Below are positions 1 through 7,648 of a stretch of DNA of 34,808 nt, piece by piece. The DNA comes from an uncultured Bacilli bacterium (GTDB lineage Bacteria > Bacillota_I > Bacilli_A > RF39 > UBA660): contig CANRPP010000011.1 of the NCBI GenBank assembly GCA_947632545.1, positions 1 to 34,808 on the forward strand, read 5' to 3'. A model generated the notes under the pieces. It worked only from the letters and a program-made list of their open reading frames with translations. It made no database searches and was not told the DNA's origin. Position 1 is the stretch's first letter. The number at the start of each line of letters is the position of its first letter. A program made the translations under genes and the position numbers.

Positions 1-78
1 CCTGTTCCCATCCCGAACACAGAAGTTAAGCCACTTTACGCCGACGATAGTGTATGCAAAAATAGGAAGTAGCCAAGA
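1..78 (+). rRNA. rrf: 5S ribosomal RNA, 3' part (5' end outside window)
   Basis: The first bases match the conserved 5S core (CCCATCCCGAACACAGAAGT, then the TAAGCC and GAAGTAGCC blocks). About the first third of the molecule lies before the window. The 3' boundary is approximate. It is followed at once by a T-rich run (79-90) that probably terminates the rRNA operon. The window therefore starts at the end of an rrn operon, upstream of the tsaE cluster. Confidence 0.93.
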
Positions 79-92
79 TTTTTTTGTTTTTA
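79..92 (+). terminator. T-run after 5S rRNA
   Basis: Two T stretches separated by one G follow the 5S 3' end directly. The closing helix of 5S would supply the stem, but its 5' strand is outside the window, so this is inferred. Confidence 0.5.
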
Positions 93-167
93 TTAAAATA
101 TTATTGTTATGCAGTAATATTTTTTTTAATTTTAAGTGTAAATTAATATCAATTATTGGCAAACTAG

Positions 168-196
168 TTGTATAAGTTTAATTTTTTGATTATAAT
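168..196 (+). promoter_or_regulatory. Probable sigma-A promoter for the tsaE operon
   Basis: TTGTAT (168-173), a 17-nt spacer and a perfect TATAAT (191-196) lie 18 nt before the tsaE start codon. The -35 matches the consensus in only four of six positions. Confidence 0.45.
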
Positions 197-214
197 ATAA
201 AAAGGTGATGGAAA

Positions 215-673
215 ATGAATTATAAGGTAGTAACATATTCTGAAAGTGAAACTATAGAACTTGCAGAAAATATAGAATCTGAAAAATTTCCTAATATGGT
301 TATTTGTTTAGAAGGAGATTTAGGTAGTGGTAAAACTGTATTTACAAAAGGTTTTGCACAAGCAATGGAAATTACTGAAGAAGTAACTTCTCCAACATTT
401 AATATAATAAAAGAATATACTACTGGGGAATTGCCTTTATATCATATGGATGTATATCGTCTTGATGGTAAAGTAGATGATCTTCCTATAGAAGAATATT
501 ACACAAAAAAAGGTGTTACAATAATTGAATGGAGTGATACTATAGCAGATTATTTACCAGATAAAAGGCTTGATATAAAGATTAAAAATTCAGATGATGA
601 TGAAAATAAAAGAACTATTATAATTACACCACATGGAAAAAAATATGAAGACTTATGTGAGGCTGTATTATGA
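215..673 (+). CDS. tsaE: tRNA (adenosine(37)-N6)-threonylcarbamoyltransferase complex ATPase TsaE
   Basis: This is the ATPase subunit of the TsaBDE complex, which places the threonylcarbamoyl group on A37 of ANN-decoding tRNAs in the cytosol. The 152-residue length is normal. The Walker A loop GDLGSGKT is at residues 34-41. The TSPTFN segment (about 58-63), HMDVYRL and IIEWSD are further family motifs. The start is fixed by GGTGATGG (204-211) before ATG 215. The stop overlaps the tsaB start in a TGATAA context (ATG at 670), indicating translational coupling. It is the first gene of tsaE-tsaB-rimI-tsaD. The family is universal in bacteria, and nothing here looks altered. Confidence 0.96.
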   Translation: MNYKVVTYSESETIELAENIESEKFPNMVICLEGDLGSGKTVFTKGFAQAMEITEEVTSPTFNIIKEYTTGELPLYHMDVYRLDGKVDDLPIEEYYTKKGVTIIEWSDTIADYLPDKRLDIKIKNSDDDENKRTIIITPHGKKYEDLCEAVL

Positions 674-1299
674 TAACTTTATATATAGATACTTCTTCAA
701 GCTATCTATATACTGGAATAGTTAAAGACTCAAAACTACTAATAGAAGTTAAAGAAGAATTAGGTCATGATTTATCAGAAGTAGCTTTACCTAAAATAGT
801 AGAAATGTTTGATAAAACTTCTTTAAAAGCTAAAGATATTACTAAAATAATAGTAGTTAATGGTCCAGGTTCATTTACAGGTATTAGAGTAGGTCTTACT
901 ATCGCAAAAGTTTTTGCTTGGAGCCTAAATATCCCTATAACTACTATAACTAGTTTAGAAGCTATGGCAGTATCAACTAATAGCAATAAATTATTAGTAC
1001 CTATAATTGATGCACGTCATGATTACGTATATGCAGCAATATATGAAAATGATGTTACAATACTAAAACCTTCATATATAAAACTTAAATCTCTATATGA
1101 TAAATTAGATAAAGAGTACTTATTTATAACTAATGATTTAATTGATTTAAATGGGGAAAAATGTGAATACAATCCAGATATATTAAAAATAGTTAATAAA
1201 TATGTCGATAAAGAAAATATTAATCCCCACATGGTTAATCCTGAATATTTAAAATTAACTGCTGCAGAGGAAAATAAACTAAATGGTAGTGGAACTTAA
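670..1299 (+). CDS. tsaB: tRNA threonylcarbamoyladenosine biosynthesis protein TsaB
   Basis: TsaB is the scaffolding, catalytically inactive paralog of TsaD. It dimerises with TsaD and is needed for t6A synthesis. The N-terminal ASKHA-fold strand (TLYIDTSSSYLYTGIV) and the family signature NGPGSFTGIRVGL (about residues 64-76) are clear. At 209 residues the protein is on the short side, with an abbreviated C-terminal half, which is common in small-genome Firmicutes. It overlaps tsaE by 4 nt and rimI by 17 nt, so all three are translated from one message. Function is taken from the family; the sequence shows the motif and the operon. Confidence 0.95.
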   Translation: MITLYIDTSSSYLYTGIVKDSKLLIEVKEELGHDLSEVALPKIVEMFDKTSLKAKDITKIIVVNGPGSFTGIRVGLTIAKVFAWSLNIPITTITSLEAMAVSTNSNKLLVPIIDARHDYVYAAIYENDVTILKPSYIKLKSLYDKLDKEYLFITNDLIDLNGEKCEYNPDILKIVNKYVDKENINPHMVNPEYLKLTAAEENKLNGSGT

Positions 1300-1675
1300 T
1301 AATAAAAATTTATCATTACTAAATAATAGTTTTATAGATAAAGATGACGTATTAAAAGAACTATCTAATAATCCCTTTGCAAAATATTTATTATATTTAG
1401 AACAAGATAGGGTTATTGGATATATTTATTATAGTGATATTTATGATCGATGTGAAATAAATCAAATAGAAGTTATATTGGAAAAAAGAGGTTGTGGTAT
1501 CGCAACTAAACTTATGGATACATTAATTAGTAATGTTTCTAAAACAATCTCTTTAGAAGTTAGAGTTGATAATTTTATAGCAATAAAGTTATATGAAAAA
1601 TTTGGATTTAGTAAAAAAGCTATTAGAAAAGGCTATTACAATGGAATAGATGGTATATTAATGGTTAAGGAATAA
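1283..1675 (+). CDS. rimI: GNAT N-acetyltransferase, RimI type
   Basis: This 130-residue GNAT-fold protein is probably the ribosomal protein S18 alanine N-acetyltransferase RimI, an assignment supported mainly by its place between tsaB and tsaD. The acetyl-CoA loop appears as RGCGIA (about residues 69-74) after the strand INQIEVI. The C-terminal LEVRVDNFIAIKLYEKFGF is the classic RimI signature. The protein is slightly shorter than E. coli RimI (148 aa). The start ATG 1283 lies inside the 3' end of tsaB, 17 nt before its stop codon ends. The acetylation target cannot be read from the sequence. Confidence 0.9.
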   Translation: MVVELNNKNLSLLNNSFIDKDDVLKELSNNPFAKYLLYLEQDRVIGYIYYSDIYDRCEINQIEVILEKRGCGIATKLMDTLISNVSKTISLEVRVDNFIAIKLYEKFGFSKKAIRKGYYNGIDGILMVKE

Positions 1676-1735
1676 GACGCTAGAAAAAAGGGGTCTTTTA
1701 TGTTAAAATAATAAAGAAATGAAGTTGGTGGTATA

Positions 1736-2740
1736 ATGAAAGATACATATATATTAGGTATTGAAAGTAGTTGTGATGAAACTAGCTGTTCTATTGTTAA
1801 AAATGGAAGAGAAGAAATAGCAACAGTTATATCCTCTCAAATTGATATTCATAAAAACTATGGAGGAGTAGTACCTGAAATAGCAAGTAGAGAACATGTA
1901 AAAAATATAACTATTGTAATAGAAGAATGTTTAAAAAGAGCCAATATGAAAATTGATTTAGTAGACGCTATTGCGATTACATATGGTCCAGGATTAATAG
2001 GTTCATTATTAATAGGGTTAGAAGCCGCTAAAACATTGTCATTTATATATAATAAACCATTAGTACCAGTACACCATATAGCAGGTCATATTTATGCTAA
2101 TAGTTTGGAAAAAGAAATGAAATTTCCACTTCTTGCCCTTGTAGTTAGTGGGGGTCATACTGAACTTGTATTAATGAAAGATCACTATAAATTTGAAAAA
2201 CTTGGTGGTACTTTAGATGATGCTATAGGTGAGGCTTATGATAAAGTAGCTAGAGTTATAGGACTTGAGTATCCAGGTGGTCCTAAAATTGATGAACTTG
2301 CTAAAGAAGGTAGTCCTACTTATCAATTACCAATACCTTTAAATGATGATAGTTATAATTTTTCATTTAGTGGTCTAAAGAGTGCAGTTATAAATTTAAA
2401 TCATAAATTAACACAACGTGGTGAAAAAATTAATAAAGCTGATTTAGCAACATCATTTCAAACTGTTGCTATATCATCTATAATTAATAAGACTAAAAAA
2501 GCAATAATTAACTATAATATCAAGAATTTAATAGTAGCTGGTGGAGTTGCTGCAAATAATGGTCTTCGTAATGAAATTAATAATTTAGGTAAAGAACTTA
2601 ATATTGATATTACAATTCCTAAAATGAAATATTGTACAGATAATGCTACAATGATCGCAGCAGCTGGCTATTATGCTTATAAAATGGGTAGAGTAGCAGA
2701 TTTAAGTCTTAATTCTAAATCAAGTGATAAACTTCATTAA
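1736..2740 (+). CDS. tsaD: tRNA N6-adenosine threonylcarbamoyltransferase TsaD
   Basis: TsaD is the catalytic subunit that transfers threonylcarbamoyl from TC-AMP to A37 of tRNA. At 334 residues it has the usual length. Visible motifs are GIESSCDET near the N terminus, the metal-binding pair H114-x3-H118 in HHIAGH, SGGHTELV (about 138-145), YPGGP and the late AGGVAANNGLR and DNATM motifs. The start is set by GGTGGT before ATG 1736. About 60 nt separate it from rimI; a weak AAGAC/GTCTT pairing (1674-1697) there might attenuate but is not a convincing terminator. A strong hairpin terminator follows the stop. Confidence 0.97.
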   Translation: MKDTYILGIESSCDETSCSIVKNGREEIATVISSQIDIHKNYGGVVPEIASREHVKNITIVIEECLKRANMKIDLVDAIAITYGPGLIGSLLIGLEAAKTLSFIYNKPLVPVHHIAGHIYANSLEKEMKFPLLALVVSGGHTELVLMKDHYKFEKLGGTLDDAIGEAYDKVARVIGLEYPGGPKIDELAKEGSPTYQLPIPLNDDSYNFSFSGLKSAVINLNHKLTQRGEKINKADLATSFQTVAISSIINKTKKAIINYNIKNLIVAGGVAANNGLRNEINNLGKELNIDITIPKMKYCTDNATMIAAAGYYAYKMGRVADLSLNSKSSDKLH

Positions 2741-2744
2741 AATT

Positions 2745-2769
2745 ATACTCTTTATAGAGTATTTTTTTT
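2745..2769 (+). terminator. Rho-independent terminator after tsaD
   Basis: A perfect 7-bp stem, ATACTCT (2745-2751) pairing with AGAGTAT (2756-2762), has loop TTAT and is followed by a run of T. It closes the tsaE-tsaD operon. Confidence 0.88.
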
Positions 2770-2807
2770 AAATATGGTACACTATATATACGAAAGGTAA
2801 TGATTTT

Positions 2808-3107
2808 ATGGATTTAAGAGATGAGTTTAAATATTTAGTAGGTGGTTATTTTGGTATTAGGGAAATGGATAACTATGATTTAAAAGTATATATATTAAAA
2901 GATATAGAAGATTATATTAAAGATTTTATAGAAATTAATCCTATTGATAATTTTAATTATAAAGAAGAAGCAGAAAAAATAAATGATGAAATGCCTTTAA
3001 AGACAAAACTTCAAGATAGTTTACTAGTATTAAATAAAATAGATGCTCCTATGGAATTAATATTTTTAGTTAAAGCTAGATTAGAAGATATGAAAAAAAA
3101 CAATTAA
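2808..3107 (+). CDS. Small hypothetical protein, mostly helical and acidic
   Basis: This is a 99-residue soluble protein with no signal peptide, membrane segment or cysteine. I do not recognise a family. It is rich in Asp, Glu, Lys and Ile, looks mostly alpha-helical (ILKDIEDYIKDFIE around residues 28-41) and ends in a basic stretch. The start at ATG 2808 is supported by GAAAGGTAATGAT just upstream. It sits alone between the tsaD terminator and a putative promoter at 3122, so it is probably a single-gene unit. Coding is supported by the ribosome binding site, codon use like its neighbours and clear flanking signals. Function is unknown. Confidence 0.75.
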   Translation: MDLRDEFKYLVGGYFGIREMDNYDLKVYILKDIEDYIKDFIEINPIDNFNYKEEAEKINDEMPLKTKLQDSLLVLNKIDAPMELIFLVKARLEDMKKNN

Positions 3108-3121
3108 TTTGCATATATTAG

Positions 3122-3155
3122 TTGAAATATGTAGTAAATACTATTAAAATAGTAT
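3122..3155 (+). promoter_or_regulatory. Putative promoter with an inverted repeat over its -10 region
   Basis: TTGAAA (3122-3127), a 17-nt spacer and TAAAAT (3145-3150) precede the CPWC gene. An inverted repeat ATACTATT-AA-AATAGTAT (3138-3155) spans the -10, as a repressor operator would. No T-run follows, so it is not a terminator. AT-rich DNA makes chance palindromes common. Confidence 0.4.
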
Positions 3156-3172
3156 AAGGAAGAGGTGTTACA

Positions 3173-3886
3173 ATGAAGAATAAAGGTATAGTTATAGTAC
3201 TTAGTTCTTTATTAGTATTAGTAGTTTTATTATTTACTTTTAATAATACTAGTAATATAAATAAAGATTCATATAAATTTAAAGAAGAATATGAAAGTTT
3301 AAATGGTAAAACTCGTGAAAAGGATGGTAAAAAAATAAGGAAAATTCATATCGATATAAATAATCCAATTAAGTATTCATCTGCAAGTGATATAGTAAAG
3401 AAGATGGATAATGGTGATACTTTTGTTGTTTATTTTGGATTTAATGATTGTCCATGGTGTAGAAGTGTTATAGAAAATTTAATAGCTGTTGCAAAAGAAA
3501 AGGATATTGATACTATATATTATGTTGATGTTAAAGATATAAGAGATGAAAAAGTATTAACTGATGGTAAAATTTCTACTAAAAAAGAAGGATCTAAATC
3601 ATATATGAAACTAATAAAAAAACTTGATAATGTTTTAGATGATTATACTTTAATGGATGAAGAAAATAAAGAAGTTTCAGCAGGTGAAAAAAGAATTTAT
3701 GCACCTAATATAGTAGCAGTTGTTAATGGTAAGGCAGAAGAATTAACTGATGGATTAAGTTCTAAACAAAATGATCCATATATGAAATTATCAAAAGAAA
3801 TGAATAATGAATCTAAAAAGAAAATAGAATGTATATTTAAATGTTTGGAAAAGGCTAATGTTTGTACAGCTAAAACTACTTGTTAA
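3173..3886 (+). CDS. Membrane-anchored thioredoxin-like protein with CPWC active site
   Basis: This 237-residue protein probably acts outside the membrane in thiol-disulfide exchange. Residues 5-24 form an uncleaved signal-anchor with no lipobox. A thioredoxin fold follows, with the redox motif C93-P-W-C96 after the strand TFVVYFGFND. A likely cis-Pro is at 178 in YAPNIV. The C-terminal tail carries four more cysteines (C220, C224, C231, C237) after a Lys-rich segment. This is unusual and could be a second redox or metal site. The start ATG 3173 has GAGGTG upstream. It is bounded by its own promoter and terminator, so it is monocistronic. It resembles bacteriocin-accessory or TlpA-like thioredoxins, but the exact role is unknown. 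Confidence 0.82.
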   Translation: MKNKGIVIVLSSLLVLVVLLFTFNNTSNINKDSYKFKEEYESLNGKTREKDGKKIRKIHIDINNPIKYSSASDIVKKMDNGDTFVVYFGFNDCPWCRSVIENLIAVAKEKDIDTIYYVDVKDIRDEKVLTDGKISTKKEGSKSYMKLIKKLDNVLDDYTLMDEENKEVSAGEKRIYAPNIVAVVNGKAEELTDGLSSKQNDPYMKLSKEMNNESKKKIECIFKCLEKANVCTAKTTC

Positions 3887-3893
3887 TTATTAG

Positions 3894-3918
3894 AAACTGA
3901 TAGAAATATCAGTTTTTT
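3894..3918 (+). terminator. Rho-independent terminator after CPWC gene
   Basis: A 9-bp perfect stem, AAACTGATA (3894-3902) with TATCAGTTT (3907-3915), has loop GAAA and a T-run. Confidence 0.9.
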
Positions 3919-3929
3919 ATTTTTATAAA

Positions 3930-3958
3930 TTAACATTAATTAGATAAATACATATAAT
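3930..3958 (+). promoter_or_regulatory. Sigma-A promoter for the ABC substrate-binding gene
   Basis: TTAACA (3930-3935), a 17-nt spacer and TATAAT (3953-3958) lie 23 nt before the start codon. No TPP riboswitch core is seen in the leader. Confidence 0.62.
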
Positions 3959-3980
3959 ACTTTGATTGAAAGGAGAATAT

Positions 3981-4970
3981 ATGAAAAAAATTATAACTTA
4001 TATAGTTGGTGGTATTATTGTTTTAGTACTTGCACTAGCTGTATTTTTAAACTTCAATAAGTCTGATAAAAAGGATATGACTAAAGTTACTTTAGCAGAG
4101 GTTGCTCATACAATTTTCTATGCCCCTCAATATGTTGCAATAGAAAAGGGATATTTCAAAGATTATGGTATTGATATTGATTTAGTTTTAACATCTGGCG
4201 CTGATAAAGTAACAGCAGCAGTATTATCTGGAGATGCAGATATTGGTTTTTCTGGAAGTGAAGCAACAATTTATGTATATAATGGAGGAGAAAAAGATTA
4301 CTTAAAAACATTTGCTCAACTTACACAAAAAGATGGTACTTTCTTAGTATCAAGAAAAAAATATGATAATTTTAAATTAGAAGATTTAAAAGGTAAAAGT
4401 GTAATAGGTGGAAGGGCAGCTGGTATGCCTGAAATGACATTAGAATATGCTCTAAAACAAAATGGTATTGATCCTAAAAATGATGTAGATATTGATACTT
4501 CTGTTGCTTTTGCTGCAATGAGTGGAGCATTTATTGGAGGACAAGGTGACTTTGTTGCATTATTTGAACCAAATGCAACTGAAGTTGAACAACAAGGTTA
4601 TGGTCACGTAGTAGCATCAGTTGGAGAACTTGGTGGAGTTGTACCATATACATCTTATTCGGCTAGAGGAAGTTACATTGAAAAAAATAAAGAATTAATT
4701 AAAAACTTTGATAAAGCTATTCAAAAAGGTTTAGACTATGTTAAAAATCATACTGATAAAGAAGTAGCTCAAACTATATTAAAACAGTTTCCTGATACTT
4801 CATTAAATGATTTAGAGAGTGCAGTAAAAAGATATAGAGAAGCTGATACATGGCCTTCTACAACTAAATTTAGTAAAGAATCATTTGATCATTTACAAGA
4901 TATTATGATTGATTATGGTGCATTAGATAAAAAAGTTTCTTATGATGATTTAATGTATGATATAAAATAA
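3981..4970 (+). CDS. ABC transporter substrate-binding protein, SsuA/NMT1 (THI5-like) type
   Basis: This 329-residue extracytoplasmic receptor belongs to an importer of the nitrate/taurine/sulfonate/thiamine-precursor class. Residues 3-27 form a hydrophobic anchor with no lipobox Cys, so it seems membrane-tethered instead of being a lipoprotein. The family pattern follows: TIFYAPQYVAIEKGYFKDYG (about 45-64), then GADKVTAAVLSGDADIGFSG and the hinge DLKGKSVIGG. Start ATG 3981 is chosen because AGGAG (3971-3975) precedes it; an in-frame TTG at 3966 has no such site. Its ATPase and permease lie beyond an opposing SDR gene. The ligand cannot be decided from sequence; aromatic sulfonates, pyrimidines and others are all possible. 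Confidence 0.9.
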   Translation: MKKIITYIVGGIIVLVLALAVFLNFNKSDKKDMTKVTLAEVAHTIFYAPQYVAIEKGYFKDYGIDIDLVLTSGADKVTAAVLSGDADIGFSGSEATIYVYNGGEKDYLKTFAQLTQKDGTFLVSRKKYDNFKLEDLKGKSVIGGRAAGMPEMTLEYALKQNGIDPKNDVDIDTSVAFAAMSGAFIGGQGDFVALFEPNATEVEQQGYGHVVASVGELGGVVPYTSYSARGSYIEKNKELIKNFDKAIQKGLDYVKNHTDKEVAQTILKQFPDTSLNDLESAVKRYREADTWPSTTKFSKESFDHLQDIMIDYGALDKKVSYDDLMYDIK

Positions 4971-4978
4971 TTTGGAAT

Positions 4979-5010
4979 AAAAAAAGCTACACTTAATGTG
5001 TAGTTTTTGT
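4979..5010. terminator. Bidirectional terminator between convergent genes
   Basis: CTACAC (4987-4992) pairs with GTGTAG (4998-5003). An A-run on the left and a T-run on the right let it terminate both the binding-protein gene and the minus-strand SDR gene. Confidence 0.85.
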
Positions 5011-5011
5011 T

Positions 5012-5932
5012 TTAACCCATTACTTGGCCACCATTATTATGAAGTACTTGACCTGTTACATAACTTGAATCATTTGATGCTAAAAATACAAAAGTTGGAG
5101 CAAGTTCATAAGGCATTGCCATTCTAGCCATAGCAGCATCAGCACCTAGAGATGGAATTTTTTCTTTTACCCAACAAGCAGGTTGAAGTGGAGTCCAATA
5201 ATATCCTGGAGCAATTGCATTTACTCTAATATTTTTTAGAGCTAGATTTCTTGCTAAAGCTCTTGTAAATCCAACTATAGCATCTTTAGTAGTTACATAA
5301 TCAATTAATTGTGGTTCTCCATAAAATGCAGTAACAGAACTTAAATTAATAATAGATGCTCCACTTTTTAAATGTGGTAAGACTTCTTTAGTTAAATAAA
5401 ACATTCCATAAATATTTACTTTCATAGTCCAATCAAATTGTTCATCACTAATATTTTCTAGACAGTCTTGTTGATATTGTACTCCAGCATTATTTACTAA
5501 TACATCAATTTTACCAAATCTTTGTAATGTTGTAGTAACAATTGATTTACAAAAATTTTTATCTGTAATGTCACCAGACATTATAATACATTCTCCACCC
5601 ATTTTTTCTATATATTCTTTTGTTTCTTTAGCATCTTGATGTTCATTATAATAAGGTATTACGAGTTTAGCGCCTTCTTTAGCAAAGGCAACTGCAGCAG
5701 CTCTTCCAAGACCACTGTCTCCACCAGTTATAATGGCAACCTTTCCTTTAAGTTTACCACTACCCATATAATTTGGATTATCAAATATAGGTCTAGGATT
5801 CATTAAATATTCCATACCAGGTTGAACATTTTGTGATTGCTCGGGTGCTACTATATTATATTTTGTACTTTCAATACCTTCTTTACCATAATATTTATAA
5901 AATTTATTTCCAAAGCTATAATCAAAATTCAT
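5012..5932 (-). CDS. SDR-family oxidoreductase, general-stress YhxC/YdaD-like
   Basis: This 306-residue classical short-chain dehydrogenase uses NAD(P)H. The N-terminal extension (about 1-60), with QPGMEYLMNPRP and NPNYMGSGKL, is typical of the B. subtilis YhxC/YdaD (GSP39) group. The cofactor loop TGGDSGLG is at 69-76, NNAG at 147-150, and the catalytic set is S199, Y212 and K216 (YVTTK). The end VTGQVLHNNGGQVMG is also family-like. Substrate is unknown. The start is supported by GGGAGG just upstream on the minus strand. It sits backwards inside an ABC importer locus, with a shared terminator on one side and a divergent intergenic region on the other, suggesting insertion of a stress gene into the transport cluster. 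Confidence 0.93.
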   Translation of the reverse strand: MNFDYSFGNKFYKYYGKEGIESTKYNIVAPEQSQNVQPGMEYLMNPRPIFDNPNYMGSGKLKGKVAIITGGDSGLGRAAAVAFAKEGAKLVIPYYNEHQDAKETKEYIEKMGGECIIMSGDITDKNFCKSIVTTTLQRFGKIDVLVNNAGVQYQQDCLENISDEQFDWTMKVNIYGMFYLTKEVLPHLKSGASIINLSSVTAFYGEPQLIDYVTTKDAIVGFTRALARNLALKNIRVNAIAPGYYWTPLQPACWVKEKIPSLGADAAMARMAMPYELAPTFVFLASNDSSYVTGQVLHNNGGQVMG

Positions 5933-6049
5933 AAATTACCTCCCATAAAAATATATGTTTTAAGTTATAAATAAATTTATAAATATGGTATAGTGTCATT
6001 ACCATTATATATGAACCTTCATAAAATAATATATCTGGGAGGAGATATA

Positions 6050-6799
6050 GTGAAAGATACTATACTTAATGTGAAGGGATTAAAAAAAATTTATCATGAT
6101 AGGAAAAGTGAAATAGAGGCTTTAGAAGATATAAATTTTACTGTTAATGAAAAAGATTTTATATCAATAGTAGGTCCATCTGGATGTGGTAAATCAACTA
6201 TTTTATCGATACTTGCTATGTTAGAAGAAAAATCAGGTGGAGAAGTGATATTAAAAGATAATATAAGTATTGGTTATATGTTACAAAATGATTCATTATT
6301 TTCTTGGAGAACTATATTAGATAACTGTTTAATTGGATTAGAAATTACGGGTAAACTTAATAAAGAAAGTAAAAACTATGTTTTAAAATTATTAAAAACT
6401 TATGGTTTATATGATTTTAAAGATAAGTATCCATCTAGTTTATCTGGTGGAATGAGACAAAGAGTTGCACTTATTAGAACTCTTGCTATAAAGCCTGATA
6501 TCTTGCTTTTAGATGAACCTATGTCAGCACTTGATTATCAATCTCGTCTTGCAATTAGTGATGATATTTATAAAATTATTAAAAATGAAGGGAAAACTGC
6601 AATTATGGTAACTCATGATATAGCAGAAGCTATAAGTATGTCTGATAAAATAATAGTCTTATCTAAAAGACCTTCAAAAGTTAAAAAAATATATGATATA
6701 AAACTATCAAATAAATCTACTCCTATTAATAATAGAAAATGTAAGGAATTTTCTAAATATTATGATATGATTTGGAGGGATTTAGATGTACACATATAG
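6050..6799 (+). CDS. ABC transporter ATP-binding protein, SsuB/TauB/NrtD type
   Basis: This 249-residue ATPase is the energy-coupling subunit of the importer. It shows Walker A GPSGCGKST (42-50), the Q-loop LQND (Q79) with FSWRT as in the nitrate/sulfonate group, signature LSGGMRQR (131-138), Walker B ILLLDEP (151-157) and the switch VTHDIAEA. The stretch between Walker A and the Q-loop is a few residues shorter than usual. GTG at 6050 is chosen as start: AGGAG lies at 6040-6044 with ideal spacing, and the preceding in-frame codons lack a binding site. It overlaps the permease gene by 14 nt. A possible -10 (TATAGT, 5989-5994) lies upstream. Confidence 0.93.
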   Translation: MKDTILNVKGLKKIYHDRKSEIEALEDINFTVNEKDFISIVGPSGCGKSTILSILAMLEEKSGGEVILKDNISIGYMLQNDSLFSWRTILDNCLIGLEITGKLNKESKNYVLKLLKTYGLYDFKDKYPSSLSGGMRQRVALIRTLAIKPDILLLDEPMSALDYQSRLAISDDIYKIIKNEGKTAIMVTHDIAEAISMSDKIIVLSKRPSKVKKIYDIKLSNKSTPINNRKCKEFSKYYDMIWRDLDVHI

Positions 6800-7586
6800 T
6801 AAGGAACATAAAGAATATTTGAAGAAATTAAAAAAAGAAAAGATTATAGTATTTATTTTTAGATTTTTAATTATCTTTATCTTTTTAATAGGTTGGGAAT
6901 TATTATCAAAGTATAATATTATTAATAATTTTTTATCATCTAGTCCTAGTAATGTTTTAAAAACAGCAATTAATTTATTTGCAGATGGTAGTTTATTTAA
7001 GCATATAGGTATTACATTATATGAAGTTATATTAAGTTTTGTTGTTGCTACTGCAGTTGGTTTAATAATTGCTACAATACTTTGGAGTAATAAAACTATT
7101 TCTAAAATAGTAGATCCATATTTAACAATACTTAATTCTCTACCAAAAGTTGCTTTAGGACCTTTAATAATTATTTGGGTAGGAGCTAGTATAAATTCTA
7201 TTATATTTATGGCATTACTTATAAATACTTTTATTACTATAATTAATATATATAATGGTTTCATAGCGACAAATAAAAATTATATTACACTTTTAAAATC
7301 ATTTAGGGCAACTAAAAGACAAATATTTTTTAAATTAATTTTACCAAGTAATTATATAACAATAATAAATGCATTAAAAATTAATATATCTATGAGTTTA
7401 ATAGGTGTTATTATGGGGGAACTATTAGTATCTAAAAATGGATTAGGTTATTTGATAATGTATGGTTCTCAAGTATTTAATATAGATTTAGTAATTACAG
7501 GGGTTGTAATACTTGGAATTATTTCATATTTTATGTATTTTATAATTGAAAAGATAGAAATATATGTAAGAAATAAAAGAAGTTAG
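6786..7586 (+). CDS. ABC transporter permease, SsuC/TauC type
   Basis: This 266-residue membrane subunit of the importer has about six transmembrane helices, the first near residues 23-42. The cytoplasmic EAA loop that contacts the ATPase is visible as LLKSFRATKRQIFFKLILPS (about 174-193). A charged, Lys-rich N terminus of about 20 residues precedes the first helix. Start ATG 6786 follows GGAGG (6774-6778) within the ATPase gene, so the two are coupled. A strong terminator overlaps the end. With the binding protein at 3981 it makes a complete type I importer, although the binding protein is transcribed separately. Confidence 0.92.
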   Translation: MYTYSKEHKEYLKKLKKEKIIVFIFRFLIIFIFLIGWELLSKYNIINNFLSSSPSNVLKTAINLFADGSLFKHIGITLYEVILSFVVATAVGLIIATILWSNKTISKIVDPYLTILNSLPKVALGPLIIIWVGASINSIIFMALLINTFITIINIYNGFIATNKNYITLLKSFRATKRQIFFKLILPSNYITIINALKINISMSLIGVIMGELLVSKNGLGYLIMYGSQVFNIDLVITGVVILGIISYFMYFIIEKIEIYVRNKRS

Positions 7587-7599
7587 GCTTCTTTTTTTT
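7575..7599 (+). terminator. Rho-independent terminator after permease
   Basis: AAAAGAAG (7575-7582) pairs with CTTCTTTT (7588-7595) around loop TTAGG and is followed by more T. The stem overlaps the last codons of the permease gene. Confidence 0.8.
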
Positions 7600-7648
7600 G
7601 GTAATTCTAAATTTTTAAATAATTAAATATAATTATATGGGTGATTGT

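Noticed and set aside
765-1232. Minus-strand frames opposite tsaB
   Set aside because: The plus strand encodes an unmistakable TsaB; no independent start signals are present on the minus strand.
1674-1697. Possible terminator between rimI and tsaD
   Set aside because: The stem is only 5 bp with a 14-nt loop and four T; rimI and tsaD are normally co-transcribed.
3919-3980. TPP riboswitch before the NMT1-like binding protein
   Set aside because: No CTGAGA-type core or pairing arms are visible in the short leader, so thiamine-precursor import is not supported.
6782-7264. Long minus-strand reading frame opposite the permease gene
   Set aside because: It lies fully antisense to a clear ABC permease with an EAA loop, and has no binding site; it is a shadow of AT-rich hydrophobic coding.
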